Assembly (NCBI RefSeq): GCF_003112535.1
Contig: NZ_BEWA01000003.1
Coordinates: forward strand, 186,001-250,000
Direction: 5' to 3'
DNA length: 64,000 nt
DNA from: Streptomyces rishiriensis
GTDB taxonomy: Bacteria > Actinomycetota > Actinomycetes > Streptomycetales > Streptomycetaceae
Shown: positions 1 to 9,239 of the stretch, in pieces
Position numbering within the stretch: position 1 is the first letter of the stretch
Layout of the letters: the number at the start of each line of letters is the position of its first letter
Notes under the pieces: generated by a model
Told to the model about the DNA's origin: nothing
Databases searched by the model: none
Seen by the model: only the letters and a program-made list of their open reading frames with translations
Program-made: the position numbers and the translations under genes

Positions 1-313
1 GGAAACGGTCGTTCAGCTCCACGAAGTACTCCGGGCCCGCCGTCAGCTCCACGTTCGCCGCATGCTGCATCTCACGGAACGCCACGACCATCCGCGCGTC
101 CGGCAAGCGGAAATGCCGCACCAGCTCGCGCGCCACCCGCTGCGCGCCCAGATGCAGATCGTCCGTGTCGCAGAAGGCCACGTCGGCCGGCGGCACACTC
201 GTCGCGAACTGCTGGACGGTGTCGTACGACAACCGCCGGTACAACGCCGTGACAGCCGCCCGCACCGTCTCCAGATGCGGAAAACCGTGCTCGACCGGTC
301 CGCCGTCGGCCAC
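1..313 (-). CDS. Hypothetical protein, N-terminal part (gene runs off the left edge)
   Basis: The first 104 codons of a minus-strand gene are visible. The chosen start is a GTG preceded by a G-rich ribosome binding site. The fragment is soluble, with no signal peptide or membrane segment, and reads as a real protein (for example CDTDDLHLGAQRVARELVRH and a later FREMQHAANVELTAGPEYF). Third codon positions are nearly all G or C. It is divergent from the chorismate mutase gene, with about 90 bp between the starts. I do not recognise the family, and the C-terminal part outside the window would be needed to name it. Confidence 0.6.
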   Translation of the reverse strand, partial: MADGGPVEHGFPHLETVRAAVTALYRRLSYDTVQQFATSVPPADVAFCDTDDLHLGAQRVARELVRHFRLPDARMVVAFREMQHAANVELTAGPEYFVELNDRF

Positions 314-402
314 GCCACCACCCCCAGGACGCGTGCACCCGGTTCCACTGTACGGGCAGCGCGTCCCCCCCCCCGCGAAGGCATGCCCTAGGGTGATCGC
401 CC

Positions 403-798
403 ATGACCACCAGCAACACCCCCACCAGCAACAGCCCCACCAGCAACACCCCCACCGCTGACGCCTCCGGACCCGGCGCCCCCGCCGTCGACCCCGCCGT
501 CCGCGAAGAGCTCGCCCGGCTGCGCGACAGCATCGACAACATCGACGCCGCCGTCGTCCACATGCTCGCCGAACGCTTCAAGGCCACCCAGCAGGTCGGC
601 CACCTCAAGGCCCGCCACCAGCTGCCCCCCGCCGACCCCGCCCGCGAGGCCCGCCAGATCGAGCGGCTGCGCACCCTCGCCGAGAACGCCAAACTCGACC
701 CCGCGTTCGCCGAGAAGTTCCTCACCTTCATCATCGCCGAGGTCATCCGCCACCACGAGCGCATCGCCGAGGACAACGCCGCCCCGACCGGTGACTGA
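403..798 (+). CDS. Chorismate mutase (AroQ type)
   Basis: This protein should convert chorismate to prephenate, the branch step towards phenylalanine and tyrosine, in the cytoplasm. The protein is 131 residues. About 30 low-complexity residues rich in Thr, Ser, Asn and Pro come first, then an all-helical AroQ domain of about 85 residues beginning ELARLRDSIDNIDAAVVHML and containing the ERF-KATQQVGHLKA stretch typical of the family. The length matches monofunctional AroQ enzymes plus a disordered N-terminal tail. The ATG is preceded by AGGGTGA. The gene stands alone between a divergent hypothetical gene and pepN. Its last codons, including the stop, form the first copy of an 11-bp tandem repeat. 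Confidence 0.93.
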   Translation: MTTSNTPTSNSPTSNTPTADASGPGAPAVDPAVREELARLRDSIDNIDAAVVHMLAERFKATQQVGHLKARHQLPPADPAREARQIERLRTLAENAKLDPAFAEKFLTFIIAEVIRHHERIAEDNAAPTGD

Positions 799-861
799 CC
801 GGCGACGGACCGGCGACGGACCGGTGACCGCCCGGCGACTTATTGGCGACCGACCGGCGGC
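788..861 (+). repeat. 11-bp tandem repeat starting on the chorismate mutase stop codon
   Basis: The unit CCGGCGACGGA is repeated without gaps at 799, 810, 821, 832, 843 and 854, with decay towards the right. The 11 bases 788-798 (CCGGTGACTGA) are themselves a variant unit and carry the last codons and the TGA of the gene. Unit length is one helical turn. I see no terminator in the array. Confidence 0.85.
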
Positions 862-936
862 CCGGCGCTCGGCGCGAGAAGCGACATAGCGCGCGTACCG
901 ATCCGCCCCTGTGCCCGGCCTGCGGTATCAGGCAGC

Positions 937-3444
937 ATGTCGTGCATGTCCGTACTGACGCGCGACGAAGCGCTAAGCCGTGCCAAGCTCCTCGACGTCC
1001 ACCGCTACACCATCGAGCTCGACCTGACGACCGGCGACGAGACCTTCGAGTCCGTCACCGTCATCCGGTTCGCCGCGCGCGCCAACGGAGACACCTTCGT
1101 CGAGGTCAGGCCCGACACTCTGCACTCCGTCACCCTCGACGGCGAGCCTCTCGACCCCGGGACGCTCGACGGCGGCCGGCTCGCCCTCGACGGCCTCACC
1201 GCCGGCGACCACGAACTGCGCGTCCGGGCCGACATGCGCTACTCCCGCACCGGCGAGGGCATGCACCGCTTCACCGACCCCACCGACGGCGAGACCTACG
1301 TCTACACCCAGCTGTTCATGAACGACGTCCAGCGCGTCTTCGCCGCCTTCGACCAGCCCGACCTCAAGGCCGTCTTCGACGTCTCGGTGAAAGCCCCCGA
1401 GAACTGGACCGTCCTCGCCAACGGCATCACCGAACACCTCGGCGAAGGCCGCTGGCAGGCCGCCGCCACCCCCCTTGTCTCCACCTACCTCGTCGCCGTC
1501 GCCGCCGGCCCCTGGCACACCGTGCGCACCGAACACCGCGGCCTGCCCTTCGGCCTGCACTGCCGCCGCTCCCTGGCCTCCCACCTCGACGCGGACGCCG
1601 ACGAACTCCTCGGCATCACCCGCGCCTGCTACGACCGCTACCACGAGAAGTTCGAAGAGCCCTACCCCTTCGACTCCTACGACCAGGCGTTCGTGCCCGA
1701 GTTCAACGCCGGCGCCATGGAGAACCCCGGCCTCGTCACCTTCCGCGACGACTTCGTCTACCGCTCCGCCGTCACCGACACCGAACGCCAGACCCGCGCC
1801 ATGGTCATCGCCCACGAGATGGCCCACATGTGGTTCGGCGACCTCGTCACCCTCCGGTGGTGGGACGACATCTGGCTCAACGAGTCCTTCGCCGAGTACA
1901 TGGGCTACCAGACCCTCACCGAAGCCACCCGCTTCAAAGACACCTGGACCGAGTTCGGCGTCGTCCGCAAGTCCTGGGGCTACGACGCCGACCAGCGCCC
2001 CTCCACCCACCCCGTCGCCCCCGAGAACGTCGACGACACCGCCTCCGCCCTGCTCAACTTCGACGGCATCTCCTACGCCAAGGGCGCCTCCGCGCTGCGC
2101 CAACTCGTCACCTGGCTCGGCGAGAAGGGCTTCCTCGCCGGCATCAACACCCACATCGCCCGCCACAGGTTCGCCAACGCCACCCTCGCCGACTTCATCG
2201 ACTCCCTCGCCGCCCACACCGACCGCGACGTCCACGCCTGGGCCGACGCCTGGCTGCGCACCACCGGCGTCGACACCCTCACCCCCACCGTCAGCGGCGC
2301 CAACGGCGACCGCACCCTGACCGTCGCCCACCACGGCAGCCGCCCCCACCGCGTCGCCGTCGGCCTCTACGACCTCGACCTCGCCGACGAGGGCCGCCAC
2401 CTCACTCTGCGCCGACGCCTCGAAGTCGACATCCCGCAGAGCGACCCCCAGCCCATCGGCAAGCTCCCCGCCCTCCTCCTGCTCAACGACGGCGACCTCA
2501 CCTACACCAAGATCCGCTTCGACCCCGAGTCCTTCGCGACCGTCCGCGGCAACCTCTCCGGGCTGCCCGACCCGCTCACCCGCGCCGTCGTCTGGAACGC
2601 CCTGCGCGACGCCGTCCGCGACGACGAACTCGCCCCCACCGCCTACCTCGAAGCGGCCCGTGCCCACCTCCCGCAGGAAACCGACCTCGCCGTCGCCCAA
2701 GGCGTCCTCGCCTTCGCCGCCGGCCAGATCGCCGACCGCTACGTCACCCCCGAGCAGCGCCCCGCCGTGCTCGCCACCCTCACCACCCTGTGCCGCGACC
2801 TCATCCGCCGCACCGAGGACGGCGACCACCCCGGCCTGCGCCTCATCGCCGTACGCCACCTCATCGCCGTCGCCGCCCACCCGGACACCATCGCCGCCTG
2901 GCTCGCCGACGGCATCGTCCCCGGCGGCCCCGAACTCGACCCCGACCTGCGCTGGCGCGTCCTCGCCCGGCTCGCCGTCCTCGGCGCCACCGACGCCGAC
3001 GCCATCGCCGCCGAACTCGACGCCGACCCCTCCGCCACCGGCCGGGAAGGGGCCGCCCGCTGCCGGGCCGCCCTCCCCGACGCGGACGCCAAGGAACAGG
3101 CCTGGGCGGCGATGTTCTCCTCCGACGGCCTCTCCAACTACCTGTTCAACGCCACCGCCCAGGGCTTCTGGCAGCCCGAACAGGCCGACCTCGTCAGCGG
3201 CTACGTCCCCCGCTTCTTCGAGGACGCCGTCACCGTCGCCGCCCGCCGCGGCCCCGCCATCGCCGAGGCCGTAGGACGCTGGGCGTTCCCCGCCCACGTC
3301 GTCGACCCCGAGATCCTGCGTCTGGGCGAGCAGTGTCTCGCGACCGCCGGACCGACCCCGGCCCTGCGCCGCAAACTCGTCGACCAGCTCGACGACCTCA
3401 CCAGGGCCCTGCGAGTCCGCACCACCGGCCGGCCCCACCCGTGA
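937..3444 (+). CDS. pepN: Aminopeptidase N (M1 family zinc metallopeptidase)
   Basis: This cytoplasmic aminopeptidase removes N-terminal residues from peptides and takes part in peptide turnover. The predicted product is 835 residues, typical for actinobacterial PepN. The substrate-recognition motif GAMEN is at residues 259-263. The zinc site HEMAH is at 293-297, with the third ligand Glu316 in NESFAEY. The C-terminal half is the helical ERAP1-like domain. Two ATG starts three codons apart are possible (937 and 946). There is no signal peptide. The gene is transcribed alone and converges on a GNAT gene, with a repeat-filled spacer between them. Confidence 0.97.
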   Translation: MSCMSVLTRDEALSRAKLLDVHRYTIELDLTTGDETFESVTVIRFAARANGDTFVEVRPDTLHSVTLDGEPLDPGTLDGGRLALDGLTAGDHELRVRADMRYSRTGEGMHRFTDPTDGETYVYTQLFMNDVQRVFAAFDQPDLKAVFDVSVKAPENWTVLANGITEHLGEGRWQAAATPLVSTYLVAVAAGPWHTVRTEHRGLPFGLHCRRSLASHLDADADELLGITRACYDRYHEKFEEPYPFDSYDQAFVPEFNAGAMENPGLVTFRDDFVYRSAVTDTERQTRAMVIAHEMAHMWFGDLVTLRWWDDIWLNESFAEYMGYQTLTEATRFKDTWTEFGVVRKSWGYDADQRPSTHPVAPENVDDTASALLNFDGISYAKGASALRQLVTWLGEKGFLAGINTHIARHRFANATLADFIDSLAAHTDRDVHAWADAWLRTTGVDTLTPTVSGANGDRTLTVAHHGSRPHRVAVGLYDLDLADEGRHLTLRRRLEVDIPQSDPQPIGKLPALLLLNDGDLTYTKIRFDPESFATVRGNLSGLPDPLTRAVVWNALRDAVRDDELAPTAYLEAARAHLPQETDLAVAQGVLAFAAGQIADRYVTPEQRPAVLATLTTLCRDLIRRTEDGDHPGLRLIAVRHLIAVAAHPDTIAAWLADGIVPGGPELDPDLRWRVLARLAVLGATDADAIAAELDADPSATGREGAARCRAALPDADAKEQAWAAMFSSDGLSNYLFNATAQGFWQPEQADLVSGYVPRFFEDAVTVAARRGPAIAEAVGRWAFPAHVVDPEILRLGEQCLATAGPTPALRRKLVDQLDDLTRALRVRTTGRPHP

Positions 3445-3530
3445 CCGATCGGCTGGCCCGCTGGTGACTGACCGGCGGGCCTGCCGGTGTCCGATCGGCT
3501 GGGTCTGCCGGTGTCCGACCGGCGGCCTGT
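3445..3530 (+). repeat. Imperfect ~24-bp repeats directly after the pepN stop
   Basis: About four degenerate copies of a unit resembling CCGATCGGCTGGGTCTGCCG plus GTGT follow the TGA of pepN. The copies at 3491 and 3515 match best. The stretch is pure GC-rich repeat with no gene. The remainder of the spacer to 3612 holds nothing I can name. Confidence 0.6.
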
Positions 3531-3612
3531 GGGCGACAGCTCGCCGCGCTTGCACGCAAACGCGCGCACGAGGGAGGCGCGCCCGCCCACGCGCGCCCGT
3601 ACGCAGATCCCT

Positions 3613-4209
3613 CTAACGCGGGTCCCGGCGCAGCACAGCCCGGCGCACGCCCCCTTCGCGCGGTCCCGCCCGCCGGTTGCCCACCCCGGCAGCCGGCGTC
3701 GGACCGGGGTCCTCCAGGACGAAGCCCGACCGCTCCAGGAAACGTTCCCCGGGCTCCCACCCCGGCGGGACCGTCGCCGTCACCCGCGTGACGCCCCCCG
3801 CACGCGCCAGCAACGCGCCGGCCACCGCCCGCCCCAGACCCCGCCGCCGGGCCCCCGGCGCCAGCAGGAACATCCCCACCGCCACCGCGCCCGGCTCCGG
3901 GTGATCCCGCACGGCGTCCACCACACCCGCCACCGACCCCGCCCACTCCACCAGCAGCACCACCTTGTCCTGCGGCGCCGCCCCCTCCGGCAGCGCGTAG
4001 AACAGGCTCTGCACATCACCCGGCGCCGACGGCAGCCCCGTCGCCGCGACGAACCAGTCCTCGCACTCCTCGAACAGTGCGAGCAGCGCGGCCTCGTCCC
4101 CGGGACCCGGCTCACGCAGCACCACCGGCTCACCCTCCCACTCCAGCCCCAGGCCCCGCCCGGGCACAGGCCCCGGACCCGGACCCGGCACAGACTCCGG
4201 CTTCCTCAC
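3613..4209 (-). CDS. GNAT family N-acetyltransferase
   Basis: This predicted acyl-CoA dependent N-acetyltransferase has 198 residues. The GNAT acetyl-CoA loop is clear at about residues 120-130 (ARRRGLGRAV), preceded by the usual beta strand GAVAVGMFLLAPG and followed by a C-terminal GFVLEDP segment. The GTG at 4209 is chosen because GGGGAG lies just upstream; a longer frame exists but its extra residues are Arg/Gly-rich noise. The first 25 residues are Pro/Gly-rich. The gene is divergent from the decarboxylase-hydroxylase pair, so a role in acylating a hydroxylated diamine is conceivable but only an inference. Confidence 0.85.
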   Translation of the reverse strand: MRKPESVPGPGPGPVPGRGLGLEWEGEPVVLREPGPGDEAALLALFEECEDWFVAATGLPSAPGDVQSLFYALPEGAAPQDKVVLLVEWAGSVAGVVDAVRDHPEPGAVAVGMFLLAPGARRRGLGRAVAGALLARAGGVTRVTATVPPGWEPGERFLERSGFVLEDPGPTPAAGVGNRRAGPREGGVRRAVLRRDPR

Positions 4210-4379
4210 GCTCCCCACCTCACTCGACCGTAGACGTCCGGCAGGGGCGCACACCCCCACCCGCAATTCCCCTACGGGAGTACCCCCTTTCGAGTACCGA
4301 TCTCCGGGCTTTCGGGCGCGCCCGCGCAACCCCGTACAAGCTGGAATCCCGCTGCCCCGCGCCAGCCCGGAGAAGCCCC

Positions 4380-5747
4380 ATGAGCACGCCACCCCTCGCC
4401 TCAGGGCCCCACGGACCCGACGCCCTGAGGCCGTTGCTCGCGACCGTCCTCGACGCCCTCGACGCCGGCGCCCGCTCACGCCGCGGCCCGCTCCCCGCCG
4501 GCGGACCCGACGCCGTGACCGCCCGACTCGCCCACGCGGTGGGCGACATCCTGCCGACCGACGGCGACCCCCACGCCCTGCGCACCCTCGTACACGCCCT
4601 CGCCGAAGGCTCCGCCGACCCCGCCCACCCCCACTGCACCGCCCACCTGCACTGCCCGCCCCTCGCCGTCGCCACCGCAGCCGACCTCGCCGCCTCCGCC
4701 CTCAACCCCTCCCTCGACTCCTGGGACCAGGCCCCCGCCGCCTCCGCCCTCGAAACCCTCGTCACCCGCACCCTCGCCGCCCTCGCCGGCCTCGCCGACG
4801 CCCTCGTCACCACCGGCGGCACCGAAGCCAACCAACTCGCCCTCCTCCTCGCCCGCGAGGCACACGGACCCGCCCTCCGGCTCATCTGCGGGGCCAACGC
4901 CCACCACTCCCTGCCCCGCGCCGCCTGGCTCCTGGGCCTCCCCCCACCTCTGATCCTCCCCACCCCCACCGGCACCCTCGACCCCGCCGCCCTCCACCGA
5001 GCACTCACCACCCGCCCCGGCCCCCACCCGCCCGTCGTCGTGGCCGCCACCGCAGGCACCACCGACGCAGGCCTCATCGACCCCCTCCCCGCCATCAGCG
5101 CCCTGTGCCGCACCCACGGCGCCCGCCTCCACATCGACGCCGCCTACGGAGGCGGACTCCTCTTCAGCGACCGCCACCGCCCCCGGCTCGCCGGACTCGA
5201 CACCGCGCACACCGTCACCCTCGACCTGCACAAACTCGGCTGGCAACCCGCCGCCGCCGGACTCCTCGCCGTCCACGACCCCCACGACCTCGCCGCCCTG
5301 CACCACCACGCCGACTACCTCAACGCCGCCGACGACACCGACGCCGGCCTCCCCGACCTCCTCGGCCGCTCCCTGCGCACCACCCGCCGCCCCGACGTCC
5401 TCAAGATCGCCGTCACCCTCAAGACCCTCGGCCGCACCGGCCTCGGCGCCCTCGTCGACCAGGTCTGCGAACACGCCCGCCACCTCGCCGACCTCATCAC
5501 CGCACACCCCCGCCTCGAACTCCACGCCCCACCCACCATCAGCACCGTCCTCTTCCGCCCCACCGACGCCACCGACGCCACCGTCGCCGAGATCCGCCGC
5601 CGCCTCCTCACCGACGGCCGAGCCGTCCTCGGCCGCGCCCGCCAAGACGGCCGCCTCTGGTTCAAAGCGACCCTCCTCAACCCCCACACCCGCCCCGCAG
5701 ACCTGACCGCCCTCCTGCACCTGGTGGAAGGAAGCACCCCCACATGA
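4380..5747 (+). CDS. Pyridoxal phosphate-dependent (lysine/diaminobutyrate-type) decarboxylase
   Basis: This is a group II PLP decarboxylase of 455 residues. The PLP lysine is Lys285 in the motif LDLHKLGWQ. The cofactor-binding Asp is in HIDAAYGGG, and TTGGTEANQLALLLARE is the phosphate-binding region. The family decarboxylates aromatic or basic amino acids. The adjacent N-hydroxylase, coupled by an ATGA overlap, points to lysine, ornithine or diaminobutyrate as substrate and a diamine product, as in hydroxamate siderophore pathways (DesA-like). The ATG at 4380 has GGAGAAG upstream. I see no siderophore synthetase in the window and no obvious iron-box upstream. Confidence 0.88.
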   Translation: MSTPPLASGPHGPDALRPLLATVLDALDAGARSRRGPLPAGGPDAVTARLAHAVGDILPTDGDPHALRTLVHALAEGSADPAHPHCTAHLHCPPLAVATAADLAASALNPSLDSWDQAPAASALETLVTRTLAALAGLADALVTTGGTEANQLALLLAREAHGPALRLICGANAHHSLPRAAWLLGLPPPLILPTPTGTLDPAALHRALTTRPGPHPPVVVAATAGTTDAGLIDPLPAISALCRTHGARLHIDAAYGGGLLFSDRHRPRLAGLDTAHTVTLDLHKLGWQPAAAGLLAVHDPHDLAALHHHADYLNAADDTDAGLPDLLGRSLRTTRRPDVLKIAVTLKTLGRTGLGALVDQVCEHARHLADLITAHPRLELHAPPTISTVLFRPTDATDATVAEIRRRLLTDGRAVLGRARQDGRLWFKATLLNPHTRPADLTALLHLVEGSTPT

Positions 5748-7180
5748 GCACGCCCCCACCCCACGACACCCCCCGCGACACCGACACCCCCCGCGACCTC
5801 GTCGGCATCGGCATCGGCCCCGCCAACCTCTCCCTCGCCGCCCTCGCCCACCCCCTCGCCGAGCTCGACGCCGTCTTCTACGAACAACGCCCCCGCTTCG
5901 ACTGGCACCCCGGCCTCCTCATCGACGGCGCCCGCGTCCAGGTCCCCTTCCTCGCCGACCTCGTCACCCTCGCCGACCCCACCAGCCCCTGGAGCTTCCT
6001 CAACTACCTCAGAACCCACCACCGCCTCTACCCCTTCTACTTCGCCGAGCGCTTCCACACCCACCGTGCCGAATACGACGCCTACTGCCGCTGGGTCGCC
6101 GACCACCTCCCCGGACTCCACTTCCGCCACCAGGTCGACGCCGTCCGCTGGAACACCGAACACGACGTCTTCGAAGTCGACTTCACCCACCTCGACGCCG
6201 ACGGCGAAGCCGAAGCCCTCGGCCGCACCCACACCCGCAACATCGTCCTCGGCATCGGCACCCAGCCCCACGTCCCCGACCCCCTGCGCCCCCTCGTCGA
6301 CGCCCCCGGCGTCCCCGTCGTCCACGCCGCCGACTACCTCACCCACCGCGACACCCTCCTCGCCGCCGGCCACATCACCGTCGTCGGCTCAGGACAGTCC
6401 GGCGCCGAGATCTTCCTCGACCTCCTCCGCCACCGCCCCACCGGCCGCGAACAACTCCACTGGATCGGCCGCACCCACGCGTTCGCCCCCATGGAGTACT
6501 CCAAACTCGGCCTCGAACACTTCACCCCCGACTACACCCGCTACTTCCACGCCCTCCCCGAGAACGTCCGGGACCGCCTCACCGACGCCCAGTGGCAACT
6601 CCACAAAGGCATCGACGCGGGCACCCTCTCCGCCATCCACGACGAGCTCTACCGCCGCACCCTGGACGGCGACTGGCCCGACACCGTCCTCACCCCCGGC
6701 GTCCGCGTGCGCACCGCCGGCCGCATCGCCACCACCAAAATCGAACTCCACCTCGAACACATCCAGCAGAACACCCGCACCCGCCTCACCACCGACGCCG
6801 TCGTCCTCGCCACCGGCCACCGCGAACGCCCGCTCGACCGCATCCTCGCCGGCCTCGACCCCTACATCCGCCGCGACAACAGCGAACGCCCCCGCATCGA
6901 CGAACACTTCCGCCTCGTCCTCGACCCCTCCGTCACCGCCACCGGCTGCAACGTCTACGTCCAGAACGCCGAACGCCACACCCACGGCGTAGGCGCCCCC
7001 GACCTCGGCCTCGCCGCCTGGCGCAGCGCCACCATCCTCAACACCCTCACCGCCAAGGACCCCTACCCCCTCCCCACCCGCACCGCCTTCACCACCTTCG
7101 GCCTCGCACCACAACCCCAGCACCGCGTCCCACCCGCCCGACAGGCCCCCGCCCTCACCCCCCTCGTCGACCGCCGGTAG
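5744..7180 (+). CDS. Lysine/ornithine N-monooxygenase (IucD/SidA family)
   Basis: This flavin- and NADPH-dependent N-hydroxylase has 478 residues. The FAD-binding GIGIGPANLSLA is at about residues 21-32, the NADPH site VVGSGQSGAEIF at about 213-224, and the family signature VVLATGHRERP lies further on. Enzymes of this family hydroxylate the side-chain amine of lysine, ornithine or a derived diamine, the first committed step of hydroxamate siderophores. The start overlaps the stop of the decarboxylase (ATGA), so the two are translationally coupled. The operon ends here. The next gene is convergent and unrelated. Confidence 0.92.
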   Translation: MSTPPPHDTPRDTDTPRDLVGIGIGPANLSLAALAHPLAELDAVFYEQRPRFDWHPGLLIDGARVQVPFLADLVTLADPTSPWSFLNYLRTHHRLYPFYFAERFHTHRAEYDAYCRWVADHLPGLHFRHQVDAVRWNTEHDVFEVDFTHLDADGEAEALGRTHTRNIVLGIGTQPHVPDPLRPLVDAPGVPVVHAADYLTHRDTLLAAGHITVVGSGQSGAEIFLDLLRHRPTGREQLHWIGRTHAFAPMEYSKLGLEHFTPDYTRYFHALPENVRDRLTDAQWQLHKGIDAGTLSAIHDELYRRTLDGDWPDTVLTPGVRVRTAGRIATTKIELHLEHIQQNTRTRLTTDAVVLATGHRERPLDRILAGLDPYIRRDNSERPRIDEHFRLVLDPSVTATGCNVYVQNAERHTHGVGAPDLGLAAWRSATILNTLTAKDPYPLPTRTAFTTFGLAPQPQHRVPPARQAPALTPLVDRR

Positions 7181-7284
7181 CAACCACCGCCCACCCCCAC
7201 CCGCGAACGCGAAAGGCGGTGATCACGCAGGAGCCGACCCGGCCACCGCGCAACCACCGCCCACCGCCCACGGACCCCGGACGC

Positions 7285-9090
7285 CTAGAACACCGGCGTA
7301 CCGTCCCGCGTCAGCTTCCAGTCCACCGACGCGAAGTCCTTCGGATCCAGCACACCCTTCGCCGTCACCCACTCCGCGATCCGTGTACGGATCTCCGTCG
7401 ACTCCGACCACAACTCCTGCGCCGACGCCACATGCGGGAACGCCCCACCGCCATTGGCCCGGTAATTGTTCACCGCCAGCACGAACTGCTGCCCATCCGC
7501 CAACGGCGCACCCTGGAACGTCAGATTCCTGATCCGCGAACCGGCCGGCTGCGCCACGTCGATGTCGTACGACAACCCCGACACATAGTCATAGTTGTAA
7601 TCCGGCCGGTTGTTCGCGTTCGTCAGCTTCTCCACGTCCACCACCGCACCGGCCGCCGTCTGCACGAAATACTCCGCCGAGTACTCCAGATACGCCCGCA
7701 CCTGCGCACCCGTCAGCAACTTCGCCACCAACGTGTTGTCGTACACGTACAGACCCGACAGGTCCCGGATCGTCACCTTGCCCGCCGGGATCTCCGACGT
7801 CCGCGAGAACGGCGACGCCTGCGCGATCACCGGCAGCGACGCGTACGACGTCCCCGCCAGCGCCGCCTTCACCACGTCCTCCTGCACCTTGGTGATCAGG
7901 TCGATGATCGGGGCGTCCTTGTACCGCGCCTCCACCGTCGTCAACGTCTCCGTCGCCGACCCCACCACCTGATTGACGTACTTCACGACCTTCGCGTGCT
8001 CGTCGCTCAGCAACTTCGTGATCTTCGGGTCGTCCGCCACCGTGTTGGAGTTCAACACCTTCGACGCAACGGACTCGACGACCCACTTCCCCTTCTCGAA
8101 CACCAACGACACGTCGAACACCGACAACCGCTCCGCGTAAGCCAACGGCTCCGAAAGCACCACCGTGCGGCCCGTCTTCGCGTTCGTCACCCGCAGCTCG
8201 GGAATCTCCACATGCGCGTGCCCGACCAGAATCGCATCGATGTCCGGCACCTGCTGCGCCACCAGAGCCGCGGAATTCTCCACATACGGCAGCTGATCAC
8301 CGTACGACGACGTACCCGACGAACCCGAGTGCGCCGACACGATCACCACATCCGCGCCCAGCGACTTCAGCTTCGGCACCCACTTCGCCGCCTGCTCCTC
8401 CAGGCCCGGGAACGCCAGCTTCCCCTGCACATACGCCTTGTCCCAAATGGCGATACCCGGATTCGTCAGACCGAGCACCGCCACCTTGACCGGCGGCGCC
8501 CCCTTCACACAGAACGTCTTCATCACATACGGCGCGAAAGCCGGCCGCAGCGTCTTCGCGTCCACCGCATTCGCCCCGAGCAACGGGAACCGCAACTGCG
8601 ACTCGAACTTCCGCAGCGTCTCGATCCCGTAGTTGAACTCGTGATTACCCAGCGCCGCCGCGTCATACCCGATCGCGTTCATCGCCAGCGCCATCGGATG
8701 CACCGGACCACCCTTGGCGGTGATCGGGTCCACCTTCGCGTAGTAATACGTCAGCGGAGTGCCCTGGATCGTGTCGCCCGCGTCCAGCAGCAGCGTGTTC
8801 TCGCGCCCCTTCTCCTGCCGGATCCGGTTCACCAGCGTCGAGATCCGCGCCAGCCCCTGCGCGTTGCCCGCCGCGTCCTTGTACTCCGCGTCCTTGAAGT
8901 AGTCCCAGTTGAAGACATGACCATGCAGGTCCGTCGTCCCCAGCACCGTCAACGCGTACCGCTTCGGCTGCCGCACCGGCTTCCCCGCAGCCGCCGCCTG
9001 CGCCGACGGAGCCGCCGCCGCACCCGCGATCGCCACCCCCGCCCCGGTCGCAGCGGACTTCTTCAGGAACTTCCGGCGGTTCAACGGCAT
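7285..9090 (-). CDS. Tat-exported 5'-nucleotidase / 2',3'-cyclic phosphodiesterase family enzyme
   Basis: This exported metallophosphoesterase has 601 residues and should release nucleosides from extracellular nucleotides. The start at 9090 follows AGGAG and puts a twin-arginine motif at the N-terminus (NRRKFLKKS), then a hydrophobic Ala/Gly segment and an AQA cleavage region. The metallophosphatase signatures are present in order: TTDLHGH, GNHEFNYG, SAHSG and VGHAHVEI. The second half is the 5'-nucleotidase C-terminal domain, with NNYRANGGGAF near the end. The gene is monocistronic and divergent from the SIMPL gene. Confidence 0.93.
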   Translation of the reverse strand: MPLNRRKFLKKSAATGAGVAIAGAAAAPSAQAAAAGKPVRQPKRYALTVLGTTDLHGHVFNWDYFKDAEYKDAAGNAQGLARISTLVNRIRQEKGRENTLLLDAGDTIQGTPLTYYYAKVDPITAKGGPVHPMALAMNAIGYDAAALGNHEFNYGIETLRKFESQLRFPLLGANAVDAKTLRPAFAPYVMKTFCVKGAPPVKVAVLGLTNPGIAIWDKAYVQGKLAFPGLEEQAAKWVPKLKSLGADVVIVSAHSGSSGTSSYGDQLPYVENSAALVAQQVPDIDAILVGHAHVEIPELRVTNAKTGRTVVLSEPLAYAERLSVFDVSLVFEKGKWVVESVASKVLNSNTVADDPKITKLLSDEHAKVVKYVNQVVGSATETLTTVEARYKDAPIIDLITKVQEDVVKAALAGTSYASLPVIAQASPFSRTSEIPAGKVTIRDLSGLYVYDNTLVAKLLTGAQVRAYLEYSAEYFVQTAAGAVVDVEKLTNANNRPDYNYDYVSGLSYDIDVAQPAGSRIRNLTFQGAPLADGQQFVLAVNNYRANGGGAFPHVASAQELWSESTEIRTRIAEWVTAKGVLDPKDFASVDWKLTRDGTPVF

Positions 9091-9180
9091 GTCTCTTACT
9101 CCTCGGGGGAAGGCCAATGACGCGCGTAGATTCTGACCCGGCCACGGCCGACCGCAACAGATACAGGAGGTTGCGATCTG

Positions 9181-9234
9181 GTGACCAGCACGGTCAACTC
9201 CGCCCAGGGAACAGGGAAAGCCATGACAAGGTAG
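9181..9234 (+). CDS. Possible 17-residue leader peptide ahead of the SIMPL gene
   Basis: A GTG start follows a perfect AGGAGG by 10 nt and opens a 17-codon frame (VTSTVNSAQGTGKAMTR). Its TAG lies 5 nt before the ATG of the SIMPL gene, inside that gene's own ribosome binding site. It could be a coupling or leader peptide, or chance. No regulatory codon run is visible. Evidence is only the strong Shine-Dalgarno and the spacing. Confidence 0.3.
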   Translation: MTSTVNSAQGTGKAMTR

Positions 9235-9239
9235 GACGT

